From Victivallis sp. Marseille-Q1083 (GTDB taxonomy: Bacteria > Verrucomicrobiota > Lentisphaeria > Victivallales > Victivallaceae): 64,000 nt of DNA. The translations under genes were made by a program, and so were the position numbers. The stretch is taken from positions 558,001 through 622,000 of the forward strand of contig NZ_CAHJXL010000001.1 in the NCBI RefSeq assembly GCF_903645315.1, in the 5' to 3' direction. Below, one piece after another: positions 8,564-17,345 of this stretch. The notes beneath the pieces were generated by a model. It saw nothing but the letters and a program-made list of their open reading frames with translations, made no database searches and was not told where the DNA came from. Every line of letters begins with the position of its first letter. Within the stretch, counting starts at the first letter, position 1.

Positions 8564-9565
8564 TTATTGCTGCATGGCCTGGGACACCGCCACCGCGACG
8601 GCCACCGAAGCGCCGACCATCGGATTGTTGCCCATCCCGATCAGGCCCATCATTTCCACGTGGGCCGGAACCGAAGAAGAACCGGCGAATTGCGCATCGG
8701 AGTGCATGCGGCCCATCGTATCGGTCATGCCGTAGGAAGCCGGACCGGCCGCCATGTTGTCCGGATGCAGCGTCCGGCCGGTGCCGCCGCCGGAAGCGAC
8801 GGAGAAGAATTTCTTGCCTTTTTCCCAGCACTCTTTCTTATAGGTCGCCATGACCGGATGCTGGAAACGGGTCGGATTGGTCGAGTTGCCGGTGATGGCG
8901 ACGTCGACATCTTCCTGGTGCATGATCTTGACGCCCTCGCGGACATCGTCGGCGCCGTAGCAGCGCACTTTGGCGCGTTCGCCGCTGGAGTACGGCGTTT
9001 CGGCGACGATATTCAATTTACCGGTCGCATAATCGAACTGCGTCTGGACGTAAGTGAAACCGTTGATGCGGGAGATGATCATCGCCGCGTCTTTGCCCAG
9101 CCCGTTCAGAATGACTTTCAACGGCGTCTTGCGCGCCTTGTTGGCGCTGCGGGCCAGACCGATGGCGCCTTCGGCGGCGGCAAACGATTCGTGGCCGGCA
9201 CAGAAAGCAAAGCATTGCGTCTCTTCGCGCAGCAGCATCGCCGCCAGGTTGCCGTGGCCCAGACCGACTTTACGGTCGTCGGCTACCGAACCGGGAATAC
9301 AGAAAGCCTGCAGGCCTTCGCCGAGGGTTTCGGCGACCTCGCTGGCGGCTTTCTGGCCTTTTTTGATCGCGACCGCCGCGCCGAGCGTATAGGCCCAGCA
9401 GGCGTTTTCAAAACAGATCGGCTGAACGCCCTTGACGATGGCGGCGACATCGACGCCTTTGTCCTTGCAGAGCCGGTCGGCGGCTTCGAGCGATTCGATG
9501 CCGTATTCTTTGAGCAGCGCGTTGATTTGCGCAATGCGTCTTTCATATCCTTCGAAAAGTGCCAT
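8564..9565 (-). CDS. GGGtGRT-family protein
   Basis: A 333-residue protein carrying the motif that names its family (SVASGGGTGRTLHPDN). Other conserved-looking segments are FCAGHESFAAAEGA, DVAITGNSTNPTRFQHPVM and the glycine-rich end LIGMGNNPMVGASVAVAVA. Several cysteines (ICFENAC, TQCFAFCAGHE, VRCYGA) would fit metal or cluster binding. Family members are typically found beside an iron-sulfur scaffold-like protein, as here: the NifU-like gene ends 34 bases upstream, so the two form an operon. The biochemical role is not established. A purine-rich AGGAG lies 11 bases before the ATG at 9565. Confidence 0.8.
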   Translation of the reverse strand: MALFEGYERRIAQINALLKEYGIESLEAADRLCKDKGVDVAAIVKGVQPICFENACWAYTLGAAVAIKKGQKAASEVAETLGEGLQAFCIPGSVADDRKVGLGHGNLAAMLLREETQCFAFCAGHESFAAAEGAIGLARSANKARKTPLKVILNGLGKDAAMIISRINGFTYVQTQFDYATGKLNIVAETPYSSGERAKVRCYGADDVREGVKIMHQEDVDVAITGNSTNPTRFQHPVMATYKKECWEKGKKFFSVASGGGTGRTLHPDNMAAGPASYGMTDTMGRMHSDAQFAGSSSVPAHVEMMGLIGMGNNPMVGASVAVAVAVSQAMQQ

Positions 9566-9599
9566 GATTCAGATGACTCCTAAAACTGTTAAACCAAGA

Positions 9600-10292
9600 T
9601 TACTGGTGGCGCGGGTTGATGTATTTAACCCCTTCGGCGAAACGGCCGTAAGTTCCGGTGGCTTTGGCCAGCGCTTCGCCGGCATCCATGCCCTTGTTGA
9701 TGTTCTCGAGCATCGGGCCGACCTTGACGAATTTATAACCGATCACCTGATCGTCGGCATCCAGGGCCATTTCCGTCACGTAGCCTTCGGCCATTTCCAG
9801 GTAACGCACGCCCTTGGCGCTGGTGCCGAACATCGTGCCGGTCACGCTGCGCAATCCCTTGCCGAGATCTTCCAGGCCGGCGCCGATCGGCAGGCCGCCC
9901 TCGGAAAATGCCGTCTGGGTACGGCCGTAAACAATCTGCAGAAACAGTTCACGCATCGCCACATTGATCGCGTCGCAGACCAGGTCGGTATTCAACGCTT
10001 CAAGAATCGTCTTGCCCGGCAGGATTTCCGCCGCCATCGCCGCCGAATGGGTCATCCCGGTGCAGCCGATGGTCTCGACCAGCGCTTCCTGAATGATGCC
10101 GTTCTTGACGTTGAGCGTCAGTTTGCAGGCGCCCTGCTGCGGGGCACACCAGCCGACGCCGTGGGTCAAACCGGAAATGTCTTTGATCTCTTTGGCCTTC
10201 GTCCAGGCGCCTTCCTGCGGAATCGGGGCCGGGCCGTGATTCGGTCCTTTGGCCACGCATACCATCTTGTCCACTTCAGAAGTGAATTCCAT
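9600..10292 (-). CDS. NifU/IscU-like iron-sulfur scaffold protein
   Basis: A 230-residue protein whose central part resembles the IscU/NifU N-terminal scaffold fold. It has GVGWCAPQQGACKLTLNVKNG, then VETIGCTGMTHSAAMAAEIL, then TDLVCDAINVAMREL, which gives the three spaced cysteines expected of cluster-ligating scaffolds. It is longer than IscU (about 130 residues) and has a C-terminal extension (YVTEMALDADDQVIGYKFV). A good ribosome site (AGGAG) lies just before the ATG at 10292. It is co-transcribed with the GGGtGRT protein, suggesting that the scaffold serves or builds a cluster for that partner rather than being the general Isc system. Confidence 0.75.
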   Translation of the reverse strand: MEFTSEVDKMVCVAKGPNHGPAPIPQEGAWTKAKEIKDISGLTHGVGWCAPQQGACKLTLNVKNGIIQEALVETIGCTGMTHSAAMAAEILPGKTILEALNTDLVCDAINVAMRELFLQIVYGRTQTAFSEGGLPIGAGLEDLGKGLRSVTGTMFGTSAKGVRYLEMAEGYVTEMALDADDQVIGYKFVKVGPMLENINKGMDAGEALAKATGTYGRFAEGVKYINPRHQ

Positions 10293-10409
10293 GACTGCTC
10301 CTTATTTTGTTTGATGGGCAAATTTCCAATCGGGATTTCTCTCGGAAAATAAATCTTACCAATATACCACCGCCGGCACTTTTTTCAATCGGACCCGGAT
10401 ATTAAAATA

Positions 10410-10853
10410 TCAAAATGCGCCCTTCCCGCCGGCCCCTACCTCTCCGACCCGTAAATAACCGCCGCCGGAACCGGTCTCCAATTCAAACGCCAACCGGTAC
10501 AGCCTCTTTTCCGCCGTCCGGCAGCAGCCGATCTCCGGCAGCCAGCGGCCGGCCGGAAAAATACAGCAATAATTTGCTCCCTCCGGACGCAACTCCAGGG
10601 CGCCGGAACAATCCGAAGCCTGCCGCAACCGTTCCGGCAGGGCGTCCGTTGCCAGCGCGTTCACCAGCCACCGGTGCGGCCGGTCGACGAACAGCGTCAG
10701 GATCATGCCGGAAGTTTCCAGCCATCGCCCCTTCCCGTCCGGCGTCACCAGAATCGACAGCGGCTGAAATGCCAGGGTCAACCCGTTCACCCGGCCCAGC
10801 GGACAGTCCATGAAGAGCGCTTCGGCCGGCACAATTTTCCGTAATTTTTTCAT
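10410..10853 (-). CDS. hypothetical protein after the capsid cassette
   Basis: A 147-residue protein I do not recognise. It begins MKKLRKIVPAEALFMDCPLG, has six cysteines (including one CC pair in ANYCCIF and another in IGCCRTA) and ends in a glycine-rich tail (GSGGGYLRVGEVGAGGKGAF). The ATG at 10853 lacks a clear ribosome binding site, so the start and even coding status are uncertain. It follows the capsid cassette on the same strand but is separated from it by a strong terminator (10890-10929), so it would need its own promoter or readthrough. It could be an accessory of the cassette; nothing in the sequence proves it. Confidence 0.45.
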   Translation of the reverse strand: MKKLRKIVPAEALFMDCPLGRVNGLTLAFQPLSILVTPDGKGRWLETSGMILTLFVDRPHRWLVNALATDALPERLRQASDCSGALELRPEGANYCCIFPAGRWLPEIGCCRTAEKRLYRLAFELETGSGGGYLRVGEVGAGGKGAF

Positions 10854-10889
10854 CGTTTCGTTTTCATTTGCTGTAAACCATTGCGATTC

Positions 10890-10929
10890 AAAGAAACGCC
10901 CCGCCGGACCGCAACCGGTCCGGCGGGGC
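10890..10929 (-). terminator. terminator of the capsid cassette
   Basis: A perfect 13-bp inverted repeat (GCCCCGCCGGACC at 10898-10910, complement at 10917-10929) with a 6-base loop. On the minus strand it is followed by GTTTCTTTG. It lies 32 bases after the stop of the neck-like protein and closes the three-gene capsid transcript. Confidence 0.75.
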
Positions 10930-10961
10930 AACCCGTGATGACGGCGGACAAGTTTCACTTC

Positions 10962-11333
10962 TCATCCGCGGCTCAAACGGCAGAAGTCATTCACCCGCTC
11001 CAGCAGCAGCAAAGCCCGCGGCGCAATGTGCAGCGGCCGGCTGGCGATATGCTGATAGCTCCGGCTGCCGACGCCGTCGACCTTTTCGGCGACGATCAAC
11101 TGGCCGGACGCAAGCCGGTCATAATTCTCGACCAGAAAGATCGCCTGTTCGAATACCGCCGCATACTGAAACTGTTCGGAAGCGTCGACTTCATACTGAT
11201 CCAGATAAGCGGCGACATCCTGTTCGGCCATGTTCAACGCCGCCATTTTTTTCGCCTCCGGCAGAGCCTGCCAGATTTCGTACTTCAAATGCAGTTGAAA
11301 ATATTCTTCCGCCTCACTGACGCTGAAAACCAT
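10962..11333 (-). CDS. phage neck/head-completion-like protein (DnaT-like family)
   Basis: A 123-residue protein, third in the capsid cassette. Its start, SVSEAEEYFQLHLKYEIWQ, then EAKKMAALNMAEQDVAAYLDQ, follows the pattern of short tailed-phage proteins encoded just after the capsid gene (annotated as head-tail connector or DnaT-like ssDNA-binding). In those, an S-x-x-E-A-x-x-Y-F opening is followed by an AL-x-x-A helix. An ideal ribosome binding site (AAGGAGGAAAAACG) precedes the ATG at 11333. It lies 70 bases after the capsid gene. Its presence argues that the cassette once served a tailed phage, but no portal or tail gene is present nearby. Confidence 0.6.
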   Translation of the reverse strand: MVFSVSEAEEYFQLHLKYEIWQALPEAKKMAALNMAEQDVAAYLDQYEVDASEQFQYAAVFEQAIFLVENYDRLASGQLIVAEKVDGVGSRSYQHIASRPLHIAPRALLLLERVNDFCRLSRG

Positions 11334-11403
11334 CGTTTTTCCTCCTTATCCGTCCCGAATCACCGGGCCGTTTTATCGTTTTGACACTGCTGCCCCGACG
11401 GCA

Positions 11404-12570
11404 TTACTCCGTCGCACTGCCGCCGTTCTTGATCGCCGTCAGTGCGGCGGCGCTGCCCTGCAGGCCGTGAATCCGGCAAACCCGCTGCGCCAGGTTCTTG
11501 AATTCGAAGGTCAGTTCGCCGAGCGCCATCCGTTTGATGCCGTCGAATCCTTTCGGCGTGGCATCCTCGTCGCTGATGGCGCGCCCTTTCAGGTTCGCCA
11601 GCCCGAAACCGGCCGGATCGAACACCCAGGCGTCGGTATCCGGCATGTCCGGATCGGCCATGATCGTCATGCCGCGGCCGTTGATCTCGTTGACGATCAC
11701 CGCGACATAAGCGCCGCGCCGGTCATCGGCACGAATGATCTGCAACTGGTTCTTGTACTCGTTGGACAGGACGCGCGCCTGTCCCGGCGAACAGAGAATC
11801 TGCATCGGATCGCCGCCTTCGGCCAGAATCATCTGGGCGGCGTCGTTGACCAGGAAGCTGTCCAGCCGGGCGCCGGCGGCGGCGATGTTCAAATTGCCGC
11901 TCAGGGTGCCGAAGTAATACAGACCGCCGATCTCGCCGCGTACCGCCGCCGTCGCCTCCAGCCGGCGGCCGAACAGCGCCACCCGGTTCAAATCCCGGGC
12001 CAGTTCGCCGAGCGCAAACGCCGTCTGCCGGTTCAACTGGTTGTCGACGTTGCCATAGAGGTTGACCGCCAGCGCCGAACCGGTCAGGACGATATCCTTG
12101 CGGAATATCTGCGTCGCATTCCAGTTGGTCGCCAGCGTCCGGTAGTTCTCCTCGCCGTCGCCGTTCTGGCTGCCTTCGGCCATCGGCGTGGAAACGATAT
12201 TCAACACATCGTCCGCCGCCGGCGTCGTTTTGGCCGAACCGTTGGCCGCTTCCAGCGACAAGGTGAAAGTCGTGGCCGAATTGACGGCGGCCACCCGGAA
12301 CAACGCCGAATCGTTTTTGATCACCAGCAGGGTACCGGCTTTCACTTTGGCCACATCGGCGGCGGAAGCGGTGACCACCAGCGAGGCAACCGCCGTCGCC
12401 GTCAATGCCCGGCCGGTGATCTGGTCTTCCAGCCATTCGTGCTTGCGCCGGGAAGCCGGCTCGACCGGTTTGAAATTGGAGATGAAACGCGGCTCGTCCT
12501 TGACGACGGTCGACAGGATATCGGCAAGATCGCGCTTCCTGTTTTGAAAACTGTAACTGTAGAGAGTCAT
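11404..12570 (-). CDS. major capsid protein, SU10/DUF5309-like (HK97 fold)
   Basis: A 388-residue protein resembling SU10-type phage major capsid proteins. The N-terminus has the typical opening (LADILSTVVKDEPRFISNF, then RKHEWLEDQI). An inserted beta-rich domain at about 55-130 (VKAGTLLVIKNDSALFRVAAV) is followed by the capsid core (ENYRTLATNWNATQIFRKDI, QTAFALGELARDLNRVALFG, GDPMQILCSPGQARVLSNEY) and C-terminal strands (GRGMTIMADPDMPDTDAWVFD). Length is normal for the family and there is no internal stop. The scaffold-like gene lies 43 bases upstream and the neck-like protein 70 bases downstream. No terminase, portal, protease or integrase flanks it, so this is a stand-alone shell gene and may be domesticated. 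Confidence 0.75.
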   Translation of the reverse strand: MTLYSYSFQNRKRDLADILSTVVKDEPRFISNFKPVEPASRRKHEWLEDQITGRALTATAVASLVVTASAADVAKVKAGTLLVIKNDSALFRVAAVNSATTFTLSLEAANGSAKTTPAADDVLNIVSTPMAEGSQNGDGEENYRTLATNWNATQIFRKDIVLTGSALAVNLYGNVDNQLNRQTAFALGELARDLNRVALFGRRLEATAAVRGEIGGLYYFGTLSGNLNIAAAGARLDSFLVNDAAQMILAEGGDPMQILCSPGQARVLSNEYKNQLQIIRADDRRGAYVAVIVNEINGRGMTIMADPDMPDTDAWVFDPAGFGLANLKGRAISDEDATPKGFDGIKRMALGELTFEFKNLAQRVCRIHGLQGSAAALTAIKNGGSATE

Positions 12571-12613
12571 TTTGAGGATATTCCTTTGTTTTTGATCAAC
12601 GATCGATTGACTG

Positions 12614-13144
12614 CTAACGGTATTCCGGCGCCCGGCTGATCAGCGTGACCAGATCGCCGGCCGCCGCTTCCACGCCGGTCGGCGGCGCCGGAACCGTGCC
12701 GGAACCGGCCTTCAAATCCAATTTGAACAATTTGGGCGAACGCCTGGCCAGCTCGGACATGAAGGCCGCCACCTGCGTCTCATCCTCCAGCGCCACCGAC
12801 GACTGCGCCAGCAGATAATCCAGATAAGCGGCATCGCTGAACCGGTGCTGACCGGCCAGTTGTTCCACCTGCCGCCGCCGCTGCAACGTTTCCACCTGCT
12901 GCCGGGCGGCGTCGCGCTCTTCGGCGACGGTCCGCAGTTCCCGGCGCGCCGTTTCCAACTGGCCGGTCAGCGAACGTTTTTCCAGTTCATGGGCCGGCAA
13001 GTCACGATTTTCCAGCGTTTCCAGCCGTTCGGTCAGCGCTCGCACCTGTTCGGTCAACGCCTGGTTGATCCGGCCCAATTCTTCCGGTTCCATTCCGCCG
13101 CCGGCGGCCGGAGATTCCGGCGGAGAAGGTTTGACATTACTCAT
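12614..13144 (-). CDS. capsid scaffold-like coiled-coil protein
   Basis: A 176-residue protein, first in the capsid cassette. After a Pro/Gly-rich start (MSNVKPSPPESPAAGGG) there is a long charged coiled coil at about 25-105 (LTEQVRALTERLETLEN, RRELRTVAEERDAARQQVE). A globular C-terminus follows (FSDAAYLDYLLAQSSVALED, FMSELARRSPKLFKLDLKAG). The coil plus a small C-terminal domain placed just before a capsid gene is the usual arrangement of phage scaffolding proteins. I infer the role from layout and composition, not from a recognised motif. The ATG at 13144 has AGGAAAGGA about 10 bases upstream. Transcription diverges from the histidine kinase gene. Confidence 0.6.
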   Translation of the reverse strand: MSNVKPSPPESPAAGGGMEPEELGRINQALTEQVRALTERLETLENRDLPAHELEKRSLTGQLETARRELRTVAEERDAARQQVETLQRRRQVEQLAGQHRFSDAAYLDYLLAQSSVALEDETQVAAFMSELARRSPKLFKLDLKAGSGTVPAPPTGVEAAAGDLVTLISRAPEYR

Positions 13145-13373
13145 ACTGCATACGATTCCTTTCCTGGTTGCTTGCCGCCGGTGGTTGTCGCCAGCGTTCT
13201 TCCAAGCGCAGGAGAATCCGTCAACCACAATTCATGCAATTCATTCAAATAAAATAATTTGCATAAATAAACGCCGCCAATTCCCTTTCAGGGAGCGGTG
13301 CGGTATTTTTCTTTCGGCACTTGAAAAAATCCCAAACTGTGACAAATTGTCCCAGGTTATCAATCCAGCAATC

Positions 13374-14591
13374 ATGATGAAAAAAATGGAAAATCATAAG
13401 AAAAGTTTTCTCGACCGGTTTATCGAACGGATCGACGCGATCGATTCCAACAGTCTGCAGGCCTATATTCTGCGGCTGTCGCGCGAACGCGGTTTTTTTG
13501 AAACTGTTTTCAACGCAGTTCAGGAGGGCATTCTCGTCGTCGACCGCCGGCTGCGCATCAAATATTTCAACAAAGCTGCCCGTGAAATCCTCGGCTTGCC
13601 GGACGACCTTCGCCGCATCAAGCTGTCGCAACTGCTGCGCAGCGTCGACTGGCGGCGCATTCTGCAGCTCGATGAAGAGGAGTGGACCCGGGTGGCCCGG
13701 CAGGAGGTGGAGATCGTCTATCCCCGGCAGCGCTTTCTGCAATTTTACCTGGTGCCGCATGAGACCGGCGACTTCGCCACCGTCATTCTGCGCGACGTCA
13801 CGGAATCGCGCCGCCGCACCGAAGAGGAGCTGCAGCAGGAAACCGCCCAGGCGATTTCGCTGCTGGCCGCCGGCGTCGCCCATGAGATCGGCAATCCGCT
13901 GAACAGTCTTTATCTGAATCTGCAACTGCTCAGCCGGGAATTGCGCGACGACAACAACGACGCGCTGGCAATGGTCAACGCCTGTAAAAGCGAGGTGGAG
14001 CGCCTCGACAACATCATCAATCAGTTTCTGCACGCCATCCGGCCCGGCAATCCGCAACTGCAGATCGTCGACATCCGCCAGGTGCTGCTGGAAACGCTGA
14101 CCTTCATGCACCAGGAAATCGAACTGCGCCGCATCGCTGTCAACTGTGATTTTCCGGAGACGATGCCGAACATTTCCGGCGACGGCGCCCAATTGAAACA
14201 GGCCTTTTACAACATTCTGAAAAATGCCATCCAGGCGATGCCGGAAGGCGGCGCGCTGGAAATCAAGGCGGATTACAACGACGATTTTCTGATTCTGGAA
14301 TTCATCGACAGCGGCAGGGGAATTTCCGCTTCCGAAATGAACCGGATTTTCGAACCGTTCCAATCGTTCAAGCCGGGCGGCCGCGGCATCGGCATGATGA
14401 TCATCGAACGGATTCTGCGGGAGCACGGCGCCGAGCTTTCGATCGATTCCAGCCCCGGCCAGGGGACGGCGGTGGTGGTGAAATTTCCGCGGCACGGCCG
14501 TCAGATGCGGCTGCAGCGCCGGTTGACCGGCGGTGAAACGCCGACTTTGAATGCGCTGGCGGCCGCCAAAACGGCGGAGGAGATCCAATGA
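13374..14591 (+). CDS. NtrB-like sensor histidine kinase
   Basis: A cytoplasmic-looking kinase of about 405 residues with no membrane segments. A PAS-like sensor lies at about 35-140 (FFETVFNAVQEGILVVDRRL, FATVILRDVTESRRR). The phospho-acceptor H170 is in AGVAHEIGNPLNSLYLNL. The ATPase domain shows the N box (FYNILKNAIQAMPEGG), G1 (DSGRGIS) and G2 (GGRGIGMMI). It autophosphorylates and should donate to D59 of the sigma-54 activator encoded two genes downstream. ATGs at 13374, 13377 and 13386 are all in frame and none has a strong ribosome site, so the exact start is uncertain. The stop overlaps the next start (ATGA), indicating translational coupling. Confidence 0.87.
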   Translation: MMKKMENHKKSFLDRFIERIDAIDSNSLQAYILRLSRERGFFETVFNAVQEGILVVDRRLRIKYFNKAAREILGLPDDLRRIKLSQLLRSVDWRRILQLDEEEWTRVARQEVEIVYPRQRFLQFYLVPHETGDFATVILRDVTESRRRTEEELQQETAQAISLLAAGVAHEIGNPLNSLYLNLQLLSRELRDDNNDALAMVNACKSEVERLDNIINQFLHAIRPGNPQLQIVDIRQVLLETLTFMHQEIELRRIAVNCDFPETMPNISGDGAQLKQAFYNILKNAIQAMPEGGALEIKADYNDDFLILEFIDSGRGISASEMNRIFEPFQSFKPGGRGIGMMIIERILREHGAELSIDSSPGQGTAVVVKFPRHGRQMRLQRRLTGGETPTLNALAAAKTAEEIQ

Positions 14592-15523
14592 AAGTCAGAA
14601 TCGACATCACTTCAGCCATATTCCGCAACCGGAAAACGGCGGACGCACGGGCGAATTTCACCGCCATGCAGCAAGCCGCAGCGCGTTACGGTTTTGAACT
14701 GGGCATGCAGTTGCACAACTCGGCAGACGACGCGGAAGTGAAGCTGGCCCGTTCGCTGCAGACGCCGTTGAGCTTCCATGCGCCGGTCGGCAATCCGTGG
14801 AATATCAACCTGGCGGCGGCCGACGCTTCCACCGCCTGGGAAGAACTGCAGGACAACGCCGAACGAATGCGCGACTGCCAAGCAACGATGGCGGTTTTTC
14901 ACGCCTTCATCATGACCGACAAACCGATACCGGCCTTTGGCCGGGGCAGGAGTTATATGGAGTGCATGCAGCGCGCCTTCCGGCCGGAGTTGTCGTTCGA
15001 CGGGAGCGATTGCCACTGCGGCAATTTCTTTGCACTGCCCGAATACCGTTTGCGACAGCAGCGCCTCAAAGAACGCCTGGCCGAGCTTCGGCAGCGTTAT
15101 CCCGATTTGACTTTCTGCGTCGAAAACGATTTTCCCACTTTCGGCGCCGGCAATTTGCTGGCCGACCAGCTCAATTTCCTCGAACACCCGGTCTGCCTGG
15201 ACACCAGCCACCTCTGGTGCACCGCCGGACTGTTCGAACTGGATTATCACCGTGAAATCGAAAAATTTCTGGCCGGACAACGGGTGCAAATGGTCCATCT
15301 GCACGCATCGAGTTACCCGCGCCACACGCCCAGGACACTCTGGTGGGACGGCCACCTGCCGCTGCGCACGCCCAACGAGATGGACCTGCCGCGCATCGTC
15401 GCCGCCTGCCGGCAATACCGGGTCGCCTATTTCGTCCTGGAAATCTCGGATGCCACGGTTGAAGATATCGACTATCTGGCTGAAATGTGGCAGCATGCCG
15501 CCAGCGGAAAGGATACCCGATGA
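14588..15523 (+). CDS. sugar phosphate isomerase/epimerase-like TIM-barrel protein
   Basis: A 311-residue protein resembling the xylose-isomerase-like (AP endonuclease family 2) TIM barrel. Candidate metal-site segments are LSFHAPVGNPWNI, TFCVENDFP, PVCLDTSHLWC and MVHLHASSYPRHTP, placing His, Glu and Asp residues at the strand ends where such enzymes bind divalent metal. The last segment, AYFVLEISDATVEDIDYL, supplies the usual final Glu. It overlaps the kinase stop and the response-regulator start by 4 bases each, so the three products are made in step. A metabolic enzyme or ligand-binding protein inserted inside an NtrB-NtrC pair suggests that it modifies or senses the signal, which is inference. 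Confidence 0.75.
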   Translation: MKVRIDITSAIFRNRKTADARANFTAMQQAAARYGFELGMQLHNSADDAEVKLARSLQTPLSFHAPVGNPWNINLAAADASTAWEELQDNAERMRDCQATMAVFHAFIMTDKPIPAFGRGRSYMECMQRAFRPELSFDGSDCHCGNFFALPEYRLRQQRLKERLAELRQRYPDLTFCVENDFPTFGAGNLLADQLNFLEHPVCLDTSHLWCTAGLFELDYHREIEKFLAGQRVQMVHLHASSYPRHTPRTLWWDGHLPLRTPNEMDLPRIVAACRQYRVAYFVLEISDATVEDIDYLAEMWQHAASGKDTR

Positions 15524-16875
15524 GCATCGTCAACAAACCGGAATTGCCGCGCCTTCTGCTAGCGGACGACGAACGCAACACCCGGGAGGCGCTGGCGCGC
15601 TACCTGCGCGGCCGTTTCGACGTGACGCTGGCGGAAGACGGCGTCACCGCCATTCATCTGCTGCAGCACCAGAACTTCGACCTGGTGCTGACCGATCTGC
15701 GGATGCCCGGCGCCGACGGCATGAGCGTCCTGGACGCGGCGCTGACCAAAGAGCCGGCGCCGGGCTGTATCGTCTTTTCCGCTTACGGGTCCATTGAAAA
15801 CGCGGTCGCCGCCGTCAAGCGCGGCGCGTTCGACTTCGTCACCAAGCCGGTCAACCTGGACCGGCTCGATATCGTCATCGGCCGGGCGATGGAAGCCAGG
15901 CAACTGAAAGCCGAAAACCATACTTTGCGTCAGAAATTGCAGAAAGGTTTCGATTTCAGCCGGCTGGTCGCCAACTCTCCGGCCATGCACGAAATCATCG
16001 AAACGATCAAGCAGATCGCCCCGACCCGTTCCACCGTATTGATTACCGGTGAGAGCGGCACCGGCAAAGAAGTGGTCGCCCAGGCCATTCACGCCCTCAG
16101 CGGCCGGACCGGGCCATTGGTGACGGTGCACTGCGCCGCGCTGCCGGCCAACTTGCTGGAAAGCGAATTGTTCGGTCACGAACGCGGCGCTTTCACCGGC
16201 GCCATCGAACAGAAAAAAGGCCGTTTCGAACTGGCCAACGGCGGTACGCTCTTCCTCGATGAAATCGGCGAAATCGAACCGCAGGTTCAAGTCAAGCTGC
16301 TGCGAATTCTGGAAAATCGGACTTTCGAACGGGTCGGCGGCGTGGAGGAACTGCACTGCGACGCCCGGATCATCTCCGCAACCAACCGTGATTTGACCAA
16401 AATGGTAACGGAAGGCGCTTTCCGGGAAGATCTCTTCTACCGGCTTGACGTCGTCAACCTCAAAATGCCGCCGCTGCGGGAACGCCGCGAGGATATCCCG
16501 TTGCTGGCCAAACGTTTTCTCGACGAATTCGCCAGCGATAACGGCAAATCCATCCACACCATCAGCGAAAGCGCGCTGCAAGCCCTGCAGCAATATTCCT
16601 GGCCGGGCAATATCCGGGAATTACGCAACTGTATGGAACGCATGGTTGTGCTGTCCCGGGGCGAAGAACTGGATTTGAGCAATATTCCGGCCAACATCCG
16701 TCAAAACCAAAGTGAAACGCCACTGCTGCCGGCTTCACAACTGGACCTCGGCAGCAATAAAAAAGCGCTGCTGTTCAAGGCCCTGGAAGAATGCGGCGGC
16801 GATCGGACCAAAGCGGCGGAGAAGCTGGGCATCAGCCGTCGGACATTGCACCGCTGGCTGAATGAATTACCATAA
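15520..16875 (+). CDS. NtrC-family sigma-54-dependent response regulator
   Basis: A 451-residue activator with three domains. The receiver (1-120) has phospho-acceptor D59 in [10 protein letters not shown] and acidic residues DDE near the start. The AAA+ ATPase (about 145-385) has Walker A GESGTGKE at 177 and the sigma-54 contact loop GAFTGA at 223-228, followed by FLDEIGE. The Fis-type helix-turn-helix at the end is [18 protein letters not shown]. It opens promoters for RNA polymerase with sigma-54 after phosphorylation by the kinase at 13374. The start at 15520 overlaps the upstream stop and has GGAAAGGA in front. I did not find a convincing -24/-12 site by eye in the window, so targets are probably elsewhere. 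Confidence 0.9.
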   Translation: MSIVNKPELPRLLLADDERNTREALARYLRGRFDVTLAEDGVTAIHLLQHQNFDLVLTDLRMPGADGMSVLDAALTKEPAPGCIVFSAYGSIENAVAAVKRGAFDFVTKPVNLDRLDIVIGRAMEARQLKAENHTLRQKLQKGFDFSRLVANSPAMHEIIETIKQIAPTRSTVLITGESGTGKEVVAQAIHALSGRTGPLVTVHCAALPANLLESELFGHERGAFTGAIEQKKGRFELANGGTLFLDEIGEIEPQVQVKLLRILENRTFERVGGVEELHCDARIISATNRDLTKMVTEGAFREDLFYRLDVVNLKMPPLRERREDIPLLAKRFLDEFASDNGKSIHTISESALQALQQYSWPGNIRELRNCMERMVVLSRGEELDLSNIPANIRQNQSETPLLPASQLDLGSNKKALLFKALEECGGDRTKAAEKLGISRRTLHRWLNELP

Positions 16876-16960
16876 AAAGCAAACGCGATCCGGCGGGTAA
16901 TGCCAATTCTAAAAATAGTCCGCTGGGCACACAGCTCCAATGTGCGAAACTAATTCCAAG

Positions 16961-16983
16961 AAACGCCGGAAATTCCGGCGTTT
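16961..16983 (+). terminator. hairpin after the two-component operon
   Basis: AAACGCCGG at 16961-16969 and its complement at 16975-16983 form a 9-bp stem with a 5-base loop, 85 bases after the response-regulator stop. Only TTT follows, so it is a plausible but weak intrinsic terminator. The rest of 16876-17345 is AT-rich, contains the promoter at 17095 and shows no gene. Confidence 0.5.
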
Positions 16984-17094
16984 GCCCTCAAACCCGCACT
17001 TCCTCCGTGGAGTCTCAGAATTTCAAATGACAGAGTTTATATGACAGAACAATAGAGTTTTTATAAAAAAATGGATTTTTTTATAAAACAGGGA

Positions 17095-17123
17095 TTGACT
17101 TTTGTTCAATAATTTGCTATACT
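17095..17123 (+). promoter_or_regulatory. sigma-70 promoter of the 17.3-20.5 kb cluster
   Basis: TTGACT (17095-17100) and TATACT (17118-17123) are spaced by 17 bases, with the shared GC before the -10 box. The predicted leader is long, about 215 bases of AT-rich DNA before the ATG at 17346, so post-transcriptional control is possible. Confidence 0.75.
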
Positions 17124-17345
17124 TTAAATATATAAGATATTTTTTAGTTTCTTATAGATTATAATTTAGTTTTTTTATTTTGAAGATTATATAGTATATA
17201 ACGTGTTTTATCAGTTGGTGCATTTGTTGTTCTGTATTCTTGGGGTAGTATAAATAATAATTTTATAATATGGTATTCTTTGAGTAAGCGTTCGTTGGTA
17301 ATTTTTTTATAAAAAAACAACTTAAGCAAAAAGAAAGGGAATGCC

